NCBI RefSeq assembly: GCF_014189505.1
Contig: NZ_CP050301.1
Location: 1,991,501-2,055,500 of the forward strand
Direction: 5' to 3'
Origin: Phyllobacterium sp. 628
Lineage (GTDB): Bacteria; Pseudomonadota; Alphaproteobacteria; Rhizobiales; Rhizobiaceae
Length of the DNA: 64,000 nucleotides
Part shown: piece by piece, positions 45,696 to 55,899 of the stretch
Numbering within the stretch: the stretch's first letter is position 1
Layout of the letters: each line of letters begins with the position of its first letter
Position numbers and translations under genes: made by a program
Notes under the pieces: model-generated
The model's database searches: none
What the model was told of the DNA's origin: nothing
Seen by the model: the letters and a program-made list of their open reading frames with translations, nothing else

Positions 45696-46157
45696 ATGGC
45701 GCAAGCCTTGATGCGTTACCTCGATCCTGGAGCGATTATCCTCGGGATCGAGGCTGGAAATGACCAGGAAGTCATCCAGATATTGTCCGATCGTTTGCAT
45801 GATCTGGGATATGTGAAGGCGAGCTTTGCCGCGGCAGTTCTGGCCCGGGAGGCGGCTTTGCCGACCGGTTTGCCCCTGGGATTGGACAACAATGTTGCCA
45901 TTCCCCATACGGACCCGGAACATGTCCTCAAATCAGGTCTGGCGATGGCAACCTTATGCAAACCGGTTGCCTTCTCAAACATGGAAGATCCGGACGAAAA
46001 ACTTCAGGTCAGCGTGGTGTTCCTGATGGCGTTGAATGACAAGGATCAGCAGATCGAAATGCTGCAGGAAATTGCTTTGACCATTCAATCCGCCGATACG
46101 ATCACCGCGCTGATACAATCCGACTCCGTTGAAGACGTATCCCGGCTTCTTGGTTAA
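45696..46157 (+). CDS. gatA: PTS IIA component, fructose/galactitol type
   Basis: 153 residues. Active-site His71 in AIPHTDPEH; the flanking DNNVAIPHT and VVFLMALNDKDQQIEMLQ are typical of the PTS EIIA type-2 domain. Passes phosphate from HPr to IIB. Sits 26 bases after the IIC gene. Confidence 0.9.
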   Translation: MAQALMRYLDPGAIILGIEAGNDQEVIQILSDRLHDLGYVKASFAAAVLAREAALPTGLPLGLDNNVAIPHTDPEHVLKSGLAMATLCKPVAFSNMEDPDEKLQVSVVFLMALNDKDQQIEMLQEIALTIQSADTITALIQSDSVEDVSRLLG

Positions 46158-46179
46158 GCTGCTGGACGAAGGGGAACCA

Positions 46180-46467
46180 ATGACCAAACTGAAAACCGTA
46201 CTTTTCGCCTGTGGAACCGGCATCGCCACGTCAACCGTCGTCGCCCATGCGGTCGAGGATGCACTGAAGGAACGCGGGATCCGTTTTAACGCGCGGCAAT
46301 GCAAGGCAACAGAAGTCGCCGGACAGATCGACGATGTCGATCTGGTGATTTCCACCACGCAATTGCCGAAAGATCTCGGTAAGCCCGTAATTACCACGCT
46401 GGCTTTTCTGACGGGCATCGGCAAGGCCGATGTACTGGACAAAATCGAAGCCGCCTTGCGCGATTGA
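46180..46467 (+). CDS. gatB: PTS IIB component, galactitol type
   Basis: 95 residues from the ATG at 46180. Phosphocysteine C11 in LFACGTGIATSTVV. Small soluble IIB that takes phosphate from IIA and transfers it to the sugar bound by IIC. A terminator follows. Confidence 0.9.
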   Translation: MTKLKTVLFACGTGIATSTVVAHAVEDALKERGIRFNARQCKATEVAGQIDDVDLVISTTQLPKDLGKPVITTLAFLTGIGKADVLDKIEAALRD

Positions 46468-46497
46468 TCCGCACATTATCTGATCCAGATAATGATC

Positions 46498-46529
46498 CCG
46501 CCGCTTGTTAACCTCAAGCGGCGGTTTTT
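46498..46529 (+). terminator. Terminator of the PTS operon
   Basis: CCGCCGCTTG pairs with CAAGCGGCGG around TTAACCT, followed by TTTTTG. Confidence 0.85.
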
Positions 46530-46621
46530 GTTTATAGTCACAGGCAAGTGCCAAAATTGGCCCAATATTGCCTTGTTGCTCGCGCAATCGGCGCATTGCC
46601 GAATGATTTTACGGAGTGCCC

Positions 46622-47800
46622 ATGCGTATCGCCACCACCTTGTTTCTATCCCTGACCATGACCTGCGCGGCCAATGCCGCTGATCTGATGCGTTTCTGGG
46701 ATACGCCGCAGCATGGCGGCAACAGCTTCAATCGCCTGCCGCCGGATCAGGCCTATTTCGATGCTTTGAAAAGCTATGGTGCGAGCTGGGTGCGTCTCTC
46801 CTATGATAAGTGGAAACCGGCGAAACGGGATTTCCTGATGGGCGATGCCGATCACTACGAAGGCATTCCGGCCTCGGATCTTGCCACGCTGAAAGCTGCG
46901 TTGGATCGTGCCGACAAGGCGGGCCTGAAGGTTGTCATTGCACCGCTTTCCCTGCCGTCGATGCGCTGGGCGCAAAACAACAACGGCAAATTTGATGACC
47001 GGCTTTGGCAGGACAAGGCGAAGTGGCAGCAAGCCGTGCAGTTCTGGCATGATCTGGCTCTGGCGCTGAAAGATCATCCGGCGGTGGCGGCATACAATAT
47101 CATCAACGAACCTGCGCCGGAAAAGATGGGCGGCGTTGCCGAACATGCCAGTGCAGCCGACCTTCAGGCTTGGTACAAAAAACAGCAGGGTGGATCACGC
47201 GATCTGATTGCGTTTTATAACACCGTCATCGCTGAGATCAGAAAGGTTGATCCGGTCACGCCTGTCATGGCCGATGCAGGCTGGTATGCGGCTGCGGACG
47301 CCTTCAATTATTGGCCGAAGCCGCTTGATGATGAGAAAGTCCTCTACAGCTTTCACATGTATGAACCATATGATGCGACAAGCGCACCGAACATCAAGCG
47401 CAAGAAGCCTTATCTCTATCCGGGCGAGGTGCCGTTTGCCGGTTCAACCGTGAACTGGAATGCCAGGAAAGTTGCGGATTATCTGGCTCAACCGGTGGAT
47501 TGGGCCAAAGCGCACAGCATCCCGCTTAACCGCATGGTTGCAGGCGAATTCGGCTGTATGCGCATGCTTGCCGGCTGCAAGACCTATCTCGATGATGTGC
47601 TGACCGTGCTCGACAAGGACCAACTGCATTGGGCCTTCTACAGTTTCCGCGAGGATAGCTGGGATGGCATGGACTACGTGTTGGGCTCGCAGAAGGTAAA
47701 CTGGAAGTATTGGGAGGCCATTGATGCCAATGAGCCCGATCCGGTCAAGCGCAAGGCAACGCCGGAATTCGAGCCCATTCGTAAGCGCCTGCAGCCATAA
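46622..47800 (+). CDS. Glycoside hydrolase family 5 protein, exported
   Basis: 392 residues. Signal peptide (MRIATTLFLSLTMTCAANA). GH5-type (cellulase/mannanase-like) residues: acid/base E163 in NIINEPAPE, nucleophile E309 in VAGEFGCMR, and SFHMYEP at about 243-249. Three cysteines are clustered near the nucleophile (GEFGCMRMLAGCK). Substrate cannot be told; beta-linked oligo- or polysaccharides are typical. It follows the PTS operon after a terminator and may be an independent unit. Confidence 0.85.
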   Translation: MRIATTLFLSLTMTCAANAADLMRFWDTPQHGGNSFNRLPPDQAYFDALKSYGASWVRLSYDKWKPAKRDFLMGDADHYEGIPASDLATLKAALDRADKAGLKVVIAPLSLPSMRWAQNNNGKFDDRLWQDKAKWQQAVQFWHDLALALKDHPAVAAYNIINEPAPEKMGGVAEHASAADLQAWYKKQQGGSRDLIAFYNTVIAEIRKVDPVTPVMADAGWYAAADAFNYWPKPLDDEKVLYSFHMYEPYDATSAPNIKRKKPYLYPGEVPFAGSTVNWNARKVADYLAQPVDWAKAHSIPLNRMVAGEFGCMRMLAGCKTYLDDVLTVLDKDQLHWAFYSFREDSWDGMDYVLGSQKVNWKYWEAIDANEPDPVKRKATPEFEPIRKRLQP

Positions 47801-47804
47801 GCTA

Positions 47805-49043
47805 TTATTCGGCCGGTTGCAGGAGAGGGCGGTCCGCCTCCCGCTCCTCAATCGGCCAATGAACGATTGCAGCGAATAGGCCAAGGACAACGCTCAGCCA
47901 CCATACGGGGTTGTAGCTGCCGAAATGAACGTAGAGATAGCCTCCAAGCCAGACGCCGAGGAACGAACCGAGCTGGTGTGAAAAGAACACGATACCGCCC
48001 AGCATGGCGAGATAACGTGTACCGAACATGATGGCTACCAGCGCATTGGTTGGCGGCACGGTTGAAAGCCACATCAAACCCATCAGAACGGCAAAAATGA
48101 CGACTGACGTGCCGGTCTGCGGCAGGAGCAAAAATGCTGCCACCAGTACCGAACGGCCGATATAGAGATAGGTGAGAAATTTTGGCTTGGAGTAGCGCTG
48201 ACTGATAACGCCGGAGGCCAGCGAACCGATCACATTGAAAAAACCGATCAGGGCAAGTGCCAGAACTGCGTAGCGGGCATCGATACCGATATCGTTGATA
48301 TAGGCGGGGAAATGGGCGGTGATGAACGCCAGCTGAAATCCGCAAACAAAAAAGCCTGTCGTCAGCAGCACGTAGCTTTTGTGGCCGAGTGCCTCCCGCA
48401 AAGCTTCGCGCATCGATTGCTTGTATTGTGCTTCGCTGATCCGTCCGCTGGAAGAATTACCGCGCAACGGGATGGCAAGGAGCGGGACGATCAGCATGGC
48501 GATGCCAAGATAAACCAATGCATCAGACCAGCCGAAGCGGTCGATCAGCGCAAGACTGAGTGGCGAAAAAACGAACATGCCGGCAGAGCCGGCCGCCGTG
48601 CCGATACCAAAGACGAACGAGCGTTTTTCAGCTGAAACGTTGCGTGCAAATGCGGACAGGATTGTCCCGAACGATCCGGAGGCAATGCCAAGACCGATAA
48701 GCAGGCCGCCGCCAAGATAGAGCAGACCGGGGGAGGTAGCCCATGCCATCAGGATAAGCCCGGCGCTATAGAGAATTGCCGACATGAGCAAAACCCGCCA
48801 TGTCCCGTATTTGTCGGCTATGGCGCCAAAAAATGGCTGCCCGATACCCCAGAAGAGATTTTGCAGGGCGATGGCCATGCCGAATGTCGTGCGATCCCAG
48901 CCCCTATCCTGAAGGAGCGGCAGCTGAAACAGTCCCATGGCAGATCGCGGACCAAACGTCATGAGCGCGATGAGACAACCGGCAATGATGATCAGCCACG
49001 GTATGTCCGTTGACTTCTTTGTGTTCGACTGAATCGCAGACAT
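47805..49043 (-). CDS. MFS transporter
   Basis: 412 residues with twelve probable membrane helices. The typical N-half is present, with FWGIGQPFFGAIADKYGTWR as the loop 2-3 motif (G-x-x-x-D-x-x-G-x-R type). No substrate motif; the pattern of short cytoplasmic loops and a proline-rich start resembles the drug/organic acid groups. Ends four bases before the GH5 gene stop, convergently. Confidence 0.85.
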   Translation of the reverse strand: MSAIQSNTKKSTDIPWLIIIAGCLIALMTFGPRSAMGLFQLPLLQDRGWDRTTFGMAIALQNLFWGIGQPFFGAIADKYGTWRVLLMSAILYSAGLILMAWATSPGLLYLGGGLLIGLGIASGSFGTILSAFARNVSAEKRSFVFGIGTAAGSAGMFVFSPLSLALIDRFGWSDALVYLGIAMLIVPLLAIPLRGNSSSGRISEAQYKQSMREALREALGHKSYVLLTTGFFVCGFQLAFITAHFPAYINDIGIDARYAVLALALIGFFNVIGSLASGVISQRYSKPKFLTYLYIGRSVLVAAFLLLPQTGTSVVIFAVLMGLMWLSTVPPTNALVAIMFGTRYLAMLGGIVFFSHQLGSFLGVWLGGYLYVHFGSYNPVWWLSVVLGLFAAIVHWPIEEREADRPLLQPAE

Positions 49044-49187
49044 CGCCTCTTCCCCCTTATATGCCGGGGAGGATTATCCTATTTGTAGTCTCAATCAATT
49101 GAATAGATGTGAATTGGCTCTTCAAGACATTTGATGAGTCGCGGGACGCAACAGGCATCCCTTGATAAAAGAATGAAGGATTATTGC

Positions 49188-49403
49188 ATGCGGTTTGTCT
49201 TGCCAGTACTGGCTCTTGGTATCGTAACTCTTGCTGGATGTGCCAATTCGGACCGCATTAGTCCGCTGGTCTTTTGCGATCGTCCGTCCGACATGGACGC
49301 GAAAGTATTCACCAATTGCTCTCCGCGTCTCGGTGGCGACAGCCCTGCAAAACGTGATCGGGAAGCCAGGAATTTTTATCGTCACCGGGGTACGACTTAC
49401 TGA
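49188..49403 (+). CDS. Small lipoprotein
   Basis: 71 residues from the ATG at 49188 (AAGGATTATTGC upstream). Lipobox LAGC at residues 15-18 (MRFVLPVLALGIVTLAGCAN). The mature part has two further cysteines and a basic end (RHRGTTY). Function unknown. Confidence 0.7.
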   Translation: MRFVLPVLALGIVTLAGCANSDRISPLVFCDRPSDMDAKVFTNCSPRLGGDSPAKRDREARNFYRHRGTTY

Positions 49404-49623
49404 TTAAGCCTGTGACGTCAATCAAGGAAATGCTCTTGAAGCAGGAAGATTGATCACTCTCCAGCTGTTGTATAGCGGGCAAAGTTGCGTGCCGGATGAT
49501 CTCCGATGCGGCTGCCCCGGCGCTAATCTTTAGCCGATTGTTGAAAATCTCCCTCTTGAAGCCGGGGAAATATTCCCCTATGTAGTTACCCGACGGCCTT
49601 GCCGTTTTTCTTTTGATCGTAAA

Positions 49624-49642
49624 TATGCTCATATTGAGTATA
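49624..49642. promoter_or_regulatory. Palindromic operator upstream of nadA
   Basis: TATGCTCA-TAT-TGAGTATA, a 19-base palindrome with one mismatch, 51 bases upstream of the nadA start. It fits the position and form of a NadQ-type operator controlling nadABC; a NadQ-like gene lies at 55900-56865. Confidence 0.65.
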
Positions 49643-49692
49643 AATGATCGATAGCAGGCAATCTGAGGAGGTTGCCGAAGGAGGAAAAGACG

Positions 49693-50766
49693 ATGACCAG
49701 CATTGCACGCGCCACAAAGGGCCGGATCTCGGGCCAGACCGCAGCAGAACGTTTTGGTGTTCTCGAAATGCCGGATCTGTCTTTTACCCCGGAAGTGGCA
49801 GCTGAAACCGAGCATCTCTATCAGCGTGTCGCCCATCATATTCCGCGCATTGAATGGCCGGTTTATGCGCCCTATGTCGCGGCGATCAATCGCGTCAAGA
49901 AGCAGCGTAATGCCGTCATTCTTGCGCATAACTACCAGACGCCCGAGATTTTCCACTGCGTCGCGGACATCGTCGGCGACTCGCTGCAGCTCGCCCGCGA
50001 AGCAACCCGTGTTGACGCTGAAATCATCGTCCAATGCGGCGTGCATTTCATGGCGGAGACGTCGAAACTGCTCAATCCGCAGAAAACCGTTCTGATCCCG
50101 GATATGCGGGCAGGCTGTTCGCTGGCAGAATCTATTACCGGCGCCGATGTGCGCCTGCTGCGTGAAACCTATCCCGGCGTGCCGATTGTCACCTATGTCA
50201 ACACGTCGGCTGAGGTGAAGGCTGAAAGTGATATCTGCTGCACCTCGGCCAACGCGGTGCAGGTGGTGGAAAGCTTCGGTGTTGATCGTGTCCTGTGCAT
50301 TCCTGATGAATTTCTGGCGCAGAACGTTGCCGCCCAGACTGACGTCAAGATTTTGACCTGGAAGGGTCATTGCGAGGTGCATGAACGCTTCACAGCGGAT
50401 GAACTGCTCGCTTACAGGGCGGCAGATCCGGATATCCAGATCATTGCGCATCCCGAGTGTCCGCCGGAAGTTGTTGCCATTGCTGACTATACCGGTTCCA
50501 CGAGCGGCATGATCAACTACGTGAAAGACAATCGTCCGGCCAAGGTACTCCTTGTTACCGAATGCTCGATGGCTTCGAATATCGAGTCCGAAGTGCCTGA
50601 CGTGAAGTTCATCAAGCCATGCAATCTCTGCCCGCACATGAAGCGCATCACGCTGCCGAACATCCTCGAGAGCCTGCTTTACATGCGTGAGGAAATCCAC
50701 GTCGATCCACTGATTGGCGAACGGGCACGGCTGGCTGTCGAGCGCATGGTGAACCTGAAGAACTGA
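49693..50766 (+). CDS. nadA: Quinolinate synthase A
   Basis: 357 residues from the ATG at 49693 (AGGAGG eight bases upstream). Conserved [20 protein letters not shown], the cysteines in [18 protein letters not shown] and CNLCPHMKR for a 4Fe-4S cluster, and MINYVKDN. Condenses iminoaspartate with dihydroxyacetone phosphate to quinolinate. First gene of nadA-nadB-nadC. Confidence 0.95.
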   Translation: MTSIARATKGRISGQTAAERFGVLEMPDLSFTPEVAAETEHLYQRVAHHIPRIEWPVYAPYVAAINRVKKQRNAVILAHNYQTPEIFHCVADIVGDSLQLAREATRVDAEIIVQCGVHFMAETSKLLNPQKTVLIPDMRAGCSLAESITGADVRLLRETYPGVPIVTYVNTSAEVKAESDICCTSANAVQVVESFGVDRVLCIPDEFLAQNVAAQTDVKILTWKGHCEVHERFTADELLAYRAADPDIQIIAHPECPPEVVAIADYTGSTSGMINYVKDNRPAKVLLVTECSMASNIESEVPDVKFIKPCNLCPHMKRITLPNILESLLYMREEIHVDPLIGERARLAVERMVNLKN

Positions 50767-50810
50767 CCTTCAACCCAACTGCCTCATCGGGCAACAGGGG
50801 GTAACATCAG

Positions 50811-52391
50811 ATGAATGCTACATTTTCCGGAGCTTCGGCACAGATTGAGCCGGTTATCATTATCGGTGGAGGATTGGCGGGGCTTTTTTGCGCGCTCAAA
50901 CTGGCACCGCGTCCTGTCACGGTTCTGGCGGCTGCGCCGATCGGGCGTGGCGCTTCGTCGGCTTGGGCGCAGGCTGGTATTGCGGCAGCGGTGTCGGAAG
51001 GCGATACGATCGAAAAGCACGTTGCCGATACGGTTAGTGCGGGGGATGGTATTGTTGACGAGAGCATCGCCCGGCTGATGGCGTCGGAGGCTGCGGCCCG
51101 TGTCCATGACCTGCTGGGTTACGGCGTGCCGTTTGATCGTGATCTCGAAGGCAGGTTGCAGGTATCGCGGGAAGCCGCACACTCCGAAAGCCGTATTGTC
51201 CGCGTACGCGGCGATATGGCGGGCCGCGCCATCATGCAGGCTCTGGTCAAGACGGTGGAAAATACGCCGTCCATCCGCGTGCTTGAAGGCTATGTGGTTG
51301 AGGATATCACCACGGAAAACGGCGCCGTCACCGGCGTCATTGCCCGGACCGAAGCTGGACGCGGCGAAAAAGTCCGGCTTGCATCGCATGCCGTTGTTAT
51401 CGCCACCGGTGGTATTGGCCATCTCTATGCCGTGACAACCAATCCGTCTGAAGCGCGTGGCGAAGGTATCGGCATGGCCGCTCGTGCCGGTGCTACAATG
51501 GCAGACATGGAGTTTGTCCAGTTCCACCCCACCGCGCTTGATGTGCACAAAGACCCTGCACCGCTGGCGACAGAGGCCCTGCGCGGGCACGGTGCAACGC
51601 TGATCAACCGCGATGGCGAGCGGTTCATGCTGAAGATCGATCCGGATGGCGAGCTTGCACCCCGCGATGTGGTGGCACGGGGTATCTATGCCGAGGTCAT
51701 GGCCGGGCGTGGTGCTTGGCTTGATTGTACCAAGGCCGTCGGCGCTAGTTTTGCCGAGGAATTTCCAACGGTCTATCGCTATTGCCGCGATGCCGGAATC
51801 GATCCGGTCACCCAGCCAATCCCGGTTATACCAGCCGCACATTATTTCATGGGCGGTATCCTGACCGACGCGGATGGCCGCACGTCGCTTGACGGTCTGT
51901 GGGCCTGCGGTGAATGCACATCCACCGGCGCCCATGGCGCAAACCGGCTGGCATCCAACTCATTGCTGGAAGCCGTGGTTTTCTCCGCCCGCATAGCCGC
52001 GAAGCTTGGTAAAGGCGATGGCAAGCCCGTAGACAACTGGTCGTCGGGTTCGGTCGATCGCGATGATCTGGAGGCTGAAGGTGACACGGCAGCAATGACA
52101 ACATTGCGCAAGACCATGAGTGCCAGTTTTGGTGTTATCCGCAATCGTGATGACATGGTCGATGGGTTGAAAACCATCCTGACGTTGGAAAAAGACAACC
52201 GCGATCCGGCTTTCCGCAATGTTCTCGCAACGGCAAAGCTGGTGGCTGTCAGTGCCTTGCGGCGCGAGGAAAGCCGTGGCGGTCATTTCCGTACGGATTA
52301 TCCTGAAAAACGTCCTGACTGGCAGCACCGGACATTTTTGTCGCTGGACGATGCCCAAACCTATGTCGATGCCATGATGGAACTAGCCTGA
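50811..52391 (+). CDS. nadB: L-aspartate oxidase
   Basis: 526 residues. FAD-binding [15 protein letters not shown] at the N-terminus, [18 protein letters not shown], the [16 protein letters not shown] stretch and HPTALDV, all of the succinate dehydrogenase/NadB flavoprotein group. Oxidises aspartate to iminoaspartate for NadA. Starts 44 bases after nadA. Confidence 0.95.
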   Translation: MNATFSGASAQIEPVIIIGGGLAGLFCALKLAPRPVTVLAAAPIGRGASSAWAQAGIAAAVSEGDTIEKHVADTVSAGDGIVDESIARLMASEAAARVHDLLGYGVPFDRDLEGRLQVSREAAHSESRIVRVRGDMAGRAIMQALVKTVENTPSIRVLEGYVVEDITTENGAVTGVIARTEAGRGEKVRLASHAVVIATGGIGHLYAVTTNPSEARGEGIGMAARAGATMADMEFVQFHPTALDVHKDPAPLATEALRGHGATLINRDGERFMLKIDPDGELAPRDVVARGIYAEVMAGRGAWLDCTKAVGASFAEEFPTVYRYCRDAGIDPVTQPIPVIPAAHYFMGGILTDADGRTSLDGLWACGECTSTGAHGANRLASNSLLEAVVFSARIAAKLGKGDGKPVDNWSSGSVDRDDLEAEGDTAAMTTLRKTMSASFGVIRNRDDMVDGLKTILTLEKDNRDPAFRNVLATAKLVAVSALRREESRGGHFRTDYPEKRPDWQHRTFLSLDDAQTYVDAMMELA

Positions 52392-52414
52392 CAGCAGGCG
52401 GAAGGAATAAAGAT

Positions 52415-53305
52415 ATGAACGTTTCGCAGAAGGCCAAAGCTATGCAACACGCCTTTCCGCCCAGCCTGCCAGATCTGCTGATCGAGGATGCTGTGCGTAA
52501 CGCGCTGCTGGAGGATCTCGGCAGGGCAGGTGACATCACCAGCAATGCCACACTGCCGGAGGGTGCTGTTGCAAAAGCTGTTCTTTCCAGCCGTGAGGCA
52601 GGCATAATTTGCGGTTTGGGGTTTGCCCGGATGGCCTTCACGCTGATCAACCCGGCGGTAAAATTCACGGCCCTGGTCAAGGACGGCGCGCGGGTCAAAC
52701 CCGGTGAAGACATAGCTATTGTCGAAGGCAATGCCCGGTCCATTCTCTCAGCCGAGCGGGTAGCGTTAAACTTCCTCATGCACCTCAGTGGCATTTCCAC
52801 CTATACGGCCAAGTTTGCCGATCTGATCGCTCACACCAATGCCAAAGTGTGCGATATACGCAAAACCATTCCGGGTATGCGCGCCTTCGCCAAATATGCG
52901 GTGAAATGTGGTGGCGGTTCCAACCACCGGTTTGGCCTCGACGACGCCATTCTGATCAAGGACAACCACATTGCCGTTGCTGGCGGTGTGGCGAAGGCCA
53001 TTCTTGCAGCGCAGGCCTATGCCGGGCACCTCGTGAAGATTGAAGTGGAAGTGGATGGCCTCGAACAGTTCGATGAAGCGCTTTCTGTCAATGCCGATGT
53101 GATTCTGCTTGATAATATGAGCCCGGAACTGCTTGAAAAGGCGGTCAAAATCAATGCTGGCCGGGCAAAGCTTGAAGCATCAGGCGGGATTGCATTGGAC
53201 ACGATCAAGGCTATTGCTGAAACCGGTGTTGATTATATCTCCACCTCGAAAATCACCATGGCAGCGCCGCCGCTGGATATCGGACTGGATATTGAACTGA
53301 AATGA
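52415..53305 (+). CDS. nadC: Nicotinate-nucleotide pyrophosphorylase (quinolinate phosphoribosyltransferase)
   Basis: 296 residues. LLEDLGRAGDITSNATLP, the region FMHLSGISTYTAKFADL and RKTIPGMRAFAKYAVKCGGG, plus VDYISTSKITMAAPPLDIGL at the C-terminus. Makes nicotinate mononucleotide from quinolinate and PRPP. Its stop overlaps the panC start (ATGA). Confidence 0.95.
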   Translation: MNVSQKAKAMQHAFPPSLPDLLIEDAVRNALLEDLGRAGDITSNATLPEGAVAKAVLSSREAGIICGLGFARMAFTLINPAVKFTALVKDGARVKPGEDIAIVEGNARSILSAERVALNFLMHLSGISTYTAKFADLIAHTNAKVCDIRKTIPGMRAFAKYAVKCGGGSNHRFGLDDAILIKDNHIAVAGGVAKAILAAQAYAGHLVKIEVEVDGLEQFDEALSVNADVILLDNMSPELLEKAVKINAGRAKLEASGGIALDTIKAIAETGVDYISTSKITMAAPPLDIGLDIELK

Positions 53306-54146
53306 AAGTCATCTCCACAATCGCCGAATTGCGGACAGCGCTGAAAGCTGAACGACTGCAGGGCAAGACCATTGGTCTGGTCCCCACCATGGGCTATCTG
53401 CATATCGGCCACATGACGCTGGTGCGTCATTCCCGCGCCGCCTGCGACGTGACGGCCGTGTCGATTTTCGTCAATCCGACGCAGTTCGGACCCAATGAAG
53501 ATCTTTCCAGCTATCCGCGTGACATGGCGGGTGATCTGGCAAAGCTCAAGGCAGAAGGTGTCGATTACGTCTTCACCCCGGAGGTTGCCGAAATCTATCG
53601 TGCCGGTGCCAACACGATCGTGGAAAACCCGATGCTCTCCCGCATCTTGATCGGCAAGATCCGGCCGGGACATTTTCGTGGTGTCAGCACGGTTGTGACC
53701 AAGCTTTTCAATATTGTTCAGCCGGATCATGCCTTTTTGGTGAAAAAGATTATCAGCAATTGACCATCATTCGCCGCATGGTGATTGATCTCGATATGCC
53801 GATCACGATCACCGGTGTTGCGACAGTGCGCGAAGAAGACGGCGTCGCCTGTTCATCGCGCAATGCCATGCTGACCCCTGAAGACCGCAAGGCGGCTGTG
53901 ATCCTGCCAAAATCCCTGGCGGAAGCCGAAACCATGGTTGCCAAGAGGCAGCGCTCGGTGGCCGCGATCCGCAATGTGGTTCGCACCATGCTGGAAACCG
54001 AAAAGCGCGGCGAGGTAGAAGCTGTCGATATTCGCGATGCGCAAACGCTTGATCCGGTCTCTGGCAAGTTCAAACAGCCCGTGGTTATCCTGCTCACCGT
54101 TCGCTTCGGCAAGGTGCGGCTGATCGACCAGCGGGTTATCGGCTGA
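53302..54146 (+). pseudogene. panC: Pantothenate synthetase gene with a one-base deletion
   Basis: Two frames join to a complete PanC of about 282 residues. Frame one carries TIGLVPTMGYLHIGHMTLVR (ATP-binding HxGH region) to QPDHAFL; it then reads a short wrong tail and stops at 53763. Frame two resumes the family sequence from the LTIIRRMV segment to the end with CSSRNAMLTPEDRKAA. Adding one T to the five-T run at 53734-53738 restores AFFGEKDYQQLTIIRR, the family sequence. As written, the enzyme would lack its C-terminal half. Could be a genuine mutation causing pantothenate dependence or a homopolymer error. Confidence 0.9.
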
Positions 54147-54167
54147 GAACAAGCAGGAGGAACCGTC

Positions 54168-54983
54168 ATGAGCCAGGAAATCGTCATGCGCCGGGTGACT
54201 GCGCCCGAGATTCGCGCCCGCAAAGGCGGCGAACCCATTGTTGCGCTTACCTCTTACCACGCCAACACGGCGCGTATTGCCGATAATCATTGCGATATCC
54301 TGCTCGTTGGCGACAGTCTCGGCATGGTGCTTTATGCAATGGATTCCACGCTTGGTGTTTCCCTGGATATGATGATCATGCATGGCCGTGCGGTTGTGCG
54401 TGGCTCGAAACGCGCCATGGTTATCATCGACATGCCTTTTGGCAGTTATGAGGAAAGCCCTGCGCTGGCGTTTCGCAATGCCGCACGTATCATGCAGGAA
54501 ACCGGCTGTGGCGGTGTGAAGATCGAAGGCGGTGCGCGCATGGCCGAAACGATCCGTTTCCTCGCCGATCGCGGTATTCCTGTCATGGCGCATATCGGTT
54601 TGACGCCGCAATCGGTCAACACACTGGGCGGTTTCAAGACGCAAGGCCGTGACACCGCGCTTTGGCCGCTGATCAAGGCTGATGCGAAGGCAGTCAGCGA
54701 TGCCGGAGCATTTTCCGTGGTGCTGGAAGGCATTGTCGAACCACTTGCCGCAGAAATTTCACGCGAAATACCCATTTCAACCATTGGCATCGGCGGCTCG
54801 CGCGAATGCGACGGGCAGATCCTCGTGCTTGAGGATATGCTTGGCTACAATCCGAAGCCGCCCAAATTCGTCAAGGTATATGGCAGCATCGGCGCTGGTA
54901 TCGATCAGGCGGTGAAGGCCTATGCCGATGACGTCAGATCACGGGCATTCCCCGGCGATGAGCATGTGTATCCGCTGAAATAA
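54168..54983 (+). CDS. panB: 3-methyl-2-oxobutanoate hydroxymethyltransferase
   Basis: 271 residues. [40 protein letters not shown], and the conserved [10 protein letters not shown] and [19 protein letters not shown]. Makes ketopantoate, one precursor of the PanC reaction. Last gene of the nadABC-panCB series. Confidence 0.94.
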   Translation: MSQEIVMRRVTAPEIRARKGGEPIVALTSYHANTARIADNHCDILLVGDSLGMVLYAMDSTLGVSLDMMIMHGRAVVRGSKRAMVIIDMPFGSYEESPALAFRNAARIMQETGCGGVKIEGGARMAETIRFLADRGIPVMAHIGLTPQSVNTLGGFKTQGRDTALWPLIKADAKAVSDAGAFSVVLEGIVEPLAAEISREIPISTIGIGGSRECDGQILVLEDMLGYNPKPPKFVKVYGSIGAGIDQAVKAYADDVRSRAFPGDEHVYPLK

Positions 54984-54985
54984 AG

Positions 54986-55288
54986 CTACGCAGCGCGGAT
55001 CGTTGGAATATTGCTCACATCCACTTCCCGCTCTACATGCCATGCATCATAGGCAGCCTGCATACGAAGCCATACAGCCGCTCCATCGCCAAAAGCCTTA
55101 CCAAGCCGTGCAGCAACGGCGGGCGAAACGGGTTTGCGCTCGCCGATAATGTCATAAAAGTGCTGTCGCGATATACCAAGAAGCTCGGCAATTTGCGCCT
55201 TCGTCTTTCCGGTAGCCGGTATGATGTCATCAAGAAGCGCGCCCGGATGGGAGGGGCAGCGATTTGAACGAAGAGTGGCGGTTAACAT
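54986..55288 (-). CDS. higA: HigA-family antitoxin, apparently solitary
   Basis: 100 residues. XRE-type HTH, the HigA pattern HPGALLDDIIPATGKTKAQI followed by AELLGISRQHFYDIIGERKP and VSPAVAARLGKAFGDGAAVW. HigA antitoxins bind their promoter and the HigB toxin. No HigB gene lies directly upstream or downstream, although HigB usually precedes HigA. An inverted repeat 21 bases upstream is its likely operator. The function may now be only regulatory. Confidence 0.85.
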   Translation of the reverse strand: MLTATLRSNRCPSHPGALLDDIIPATGKTKAQIAELLGISRQHFYDIIGERKPVSPAVAARLGKAFGDGAAVWLRMQAAYDAWHVEREVDVSNIPTIRAA

Positions 55289-55308
55289 GACCGAGCTCTC
55301 GAGTATGA

Positions 55309-55345
55309 CTTTGAATATACAAGGAATTTGCTTGAATACTCAAAG
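55309..55345. promoter_or_regulatory. Inverted repeat, likely HigA operator
   Basis: CTTTGAATATACAAG and CTTGAATACTCAAAG face each other across seven bases; the second, read in reverse complement, differs from the first at two positions. It lies just upstream of the HigA-like gene. Confidence 0.55.
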
Positions 55346-55378
55346 CCGGTCAATTCGACATTCGTATAGGATTAAACC

Positions 55379-55891
55379 TCAGATTCCGTCTTTCCGATCC
55401 TTATCCGCGCCTTGCCAATATTCCATGACTGCTGATTTATCATAGCCTTCACCGGTCAGGCGAACGCTGACGCGTCCGGTCTCGGGATAGACGATCACGT
55501 CATTGGGGTTCTTTTCGCCAATCATGAGGAAGCGGCAGGGCGCATCGCTGTGATTGTAGAAGGAATGCCCAGCCTTCTGCCCTGCCGGAAAGCAGACATA
55601 ATCGCCCGCTTTGACCCGGTAGGTCTTGTCGCCGAGTTTCAGGGTCATCTCGCCTTCGATAATCAGCGACTGTTCCTCTTCCAGCATATGATAGTAGTTG
55701 AGGGTCGACTCCATGCCGGGCGCCAGTTCTTCGATGGCAACGCCAACATGGCCAGCTCCGCCAAAGCCGGAAAGATAGCGAAAACGCGAGCCGTAACGCT
55801 TGTTTTCGGACCATTCCTGCCATGGCACGTCCTCGACAGCGAATGGTTCGGAAATGCCATCCGCATTGAGCGCACTTGGTTTGTCAGTCAT
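55379..55891 (-). CDS. Cupin-domain protein of the nadQ operon
   Basis: 170 residues. Single cupin barrel with HMLEEEQSLIIEGEMTLKLG and FPAGQKAGHSFYN carrying the metal residues. Related in form, not closely in sequence, to the cupin at 20793. Starts 8 bases after the NadQ-like gene stops, same strand, so likely cotranscribed. Substrate unknown. Confidence 0.8.
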   Translation of the reverse strand: MTDKPSALNADGISEPFAVEDVPWQEWSENKRYGSRFRYLSGFGGAGHVGVAIEELAPGMESTLNYYHMLEEEQSLIIEGEMTLKLGDKTYRVKAGDYVCFPAGQKAGHSFYNHSDAPCRFLMIGEKNPNDVIVYPETGRVSVRLTGEGYDKSAVMEYWQGADKDRKDGI

Positions 55892-55899
55892 GCTGTCTC

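Noticed and set aside
49309..50700. 463-codon frame on the minus strand
   Set aside because: Antisense to nadA, composition of a shadow frame; nadA is fully supported by family motifs.
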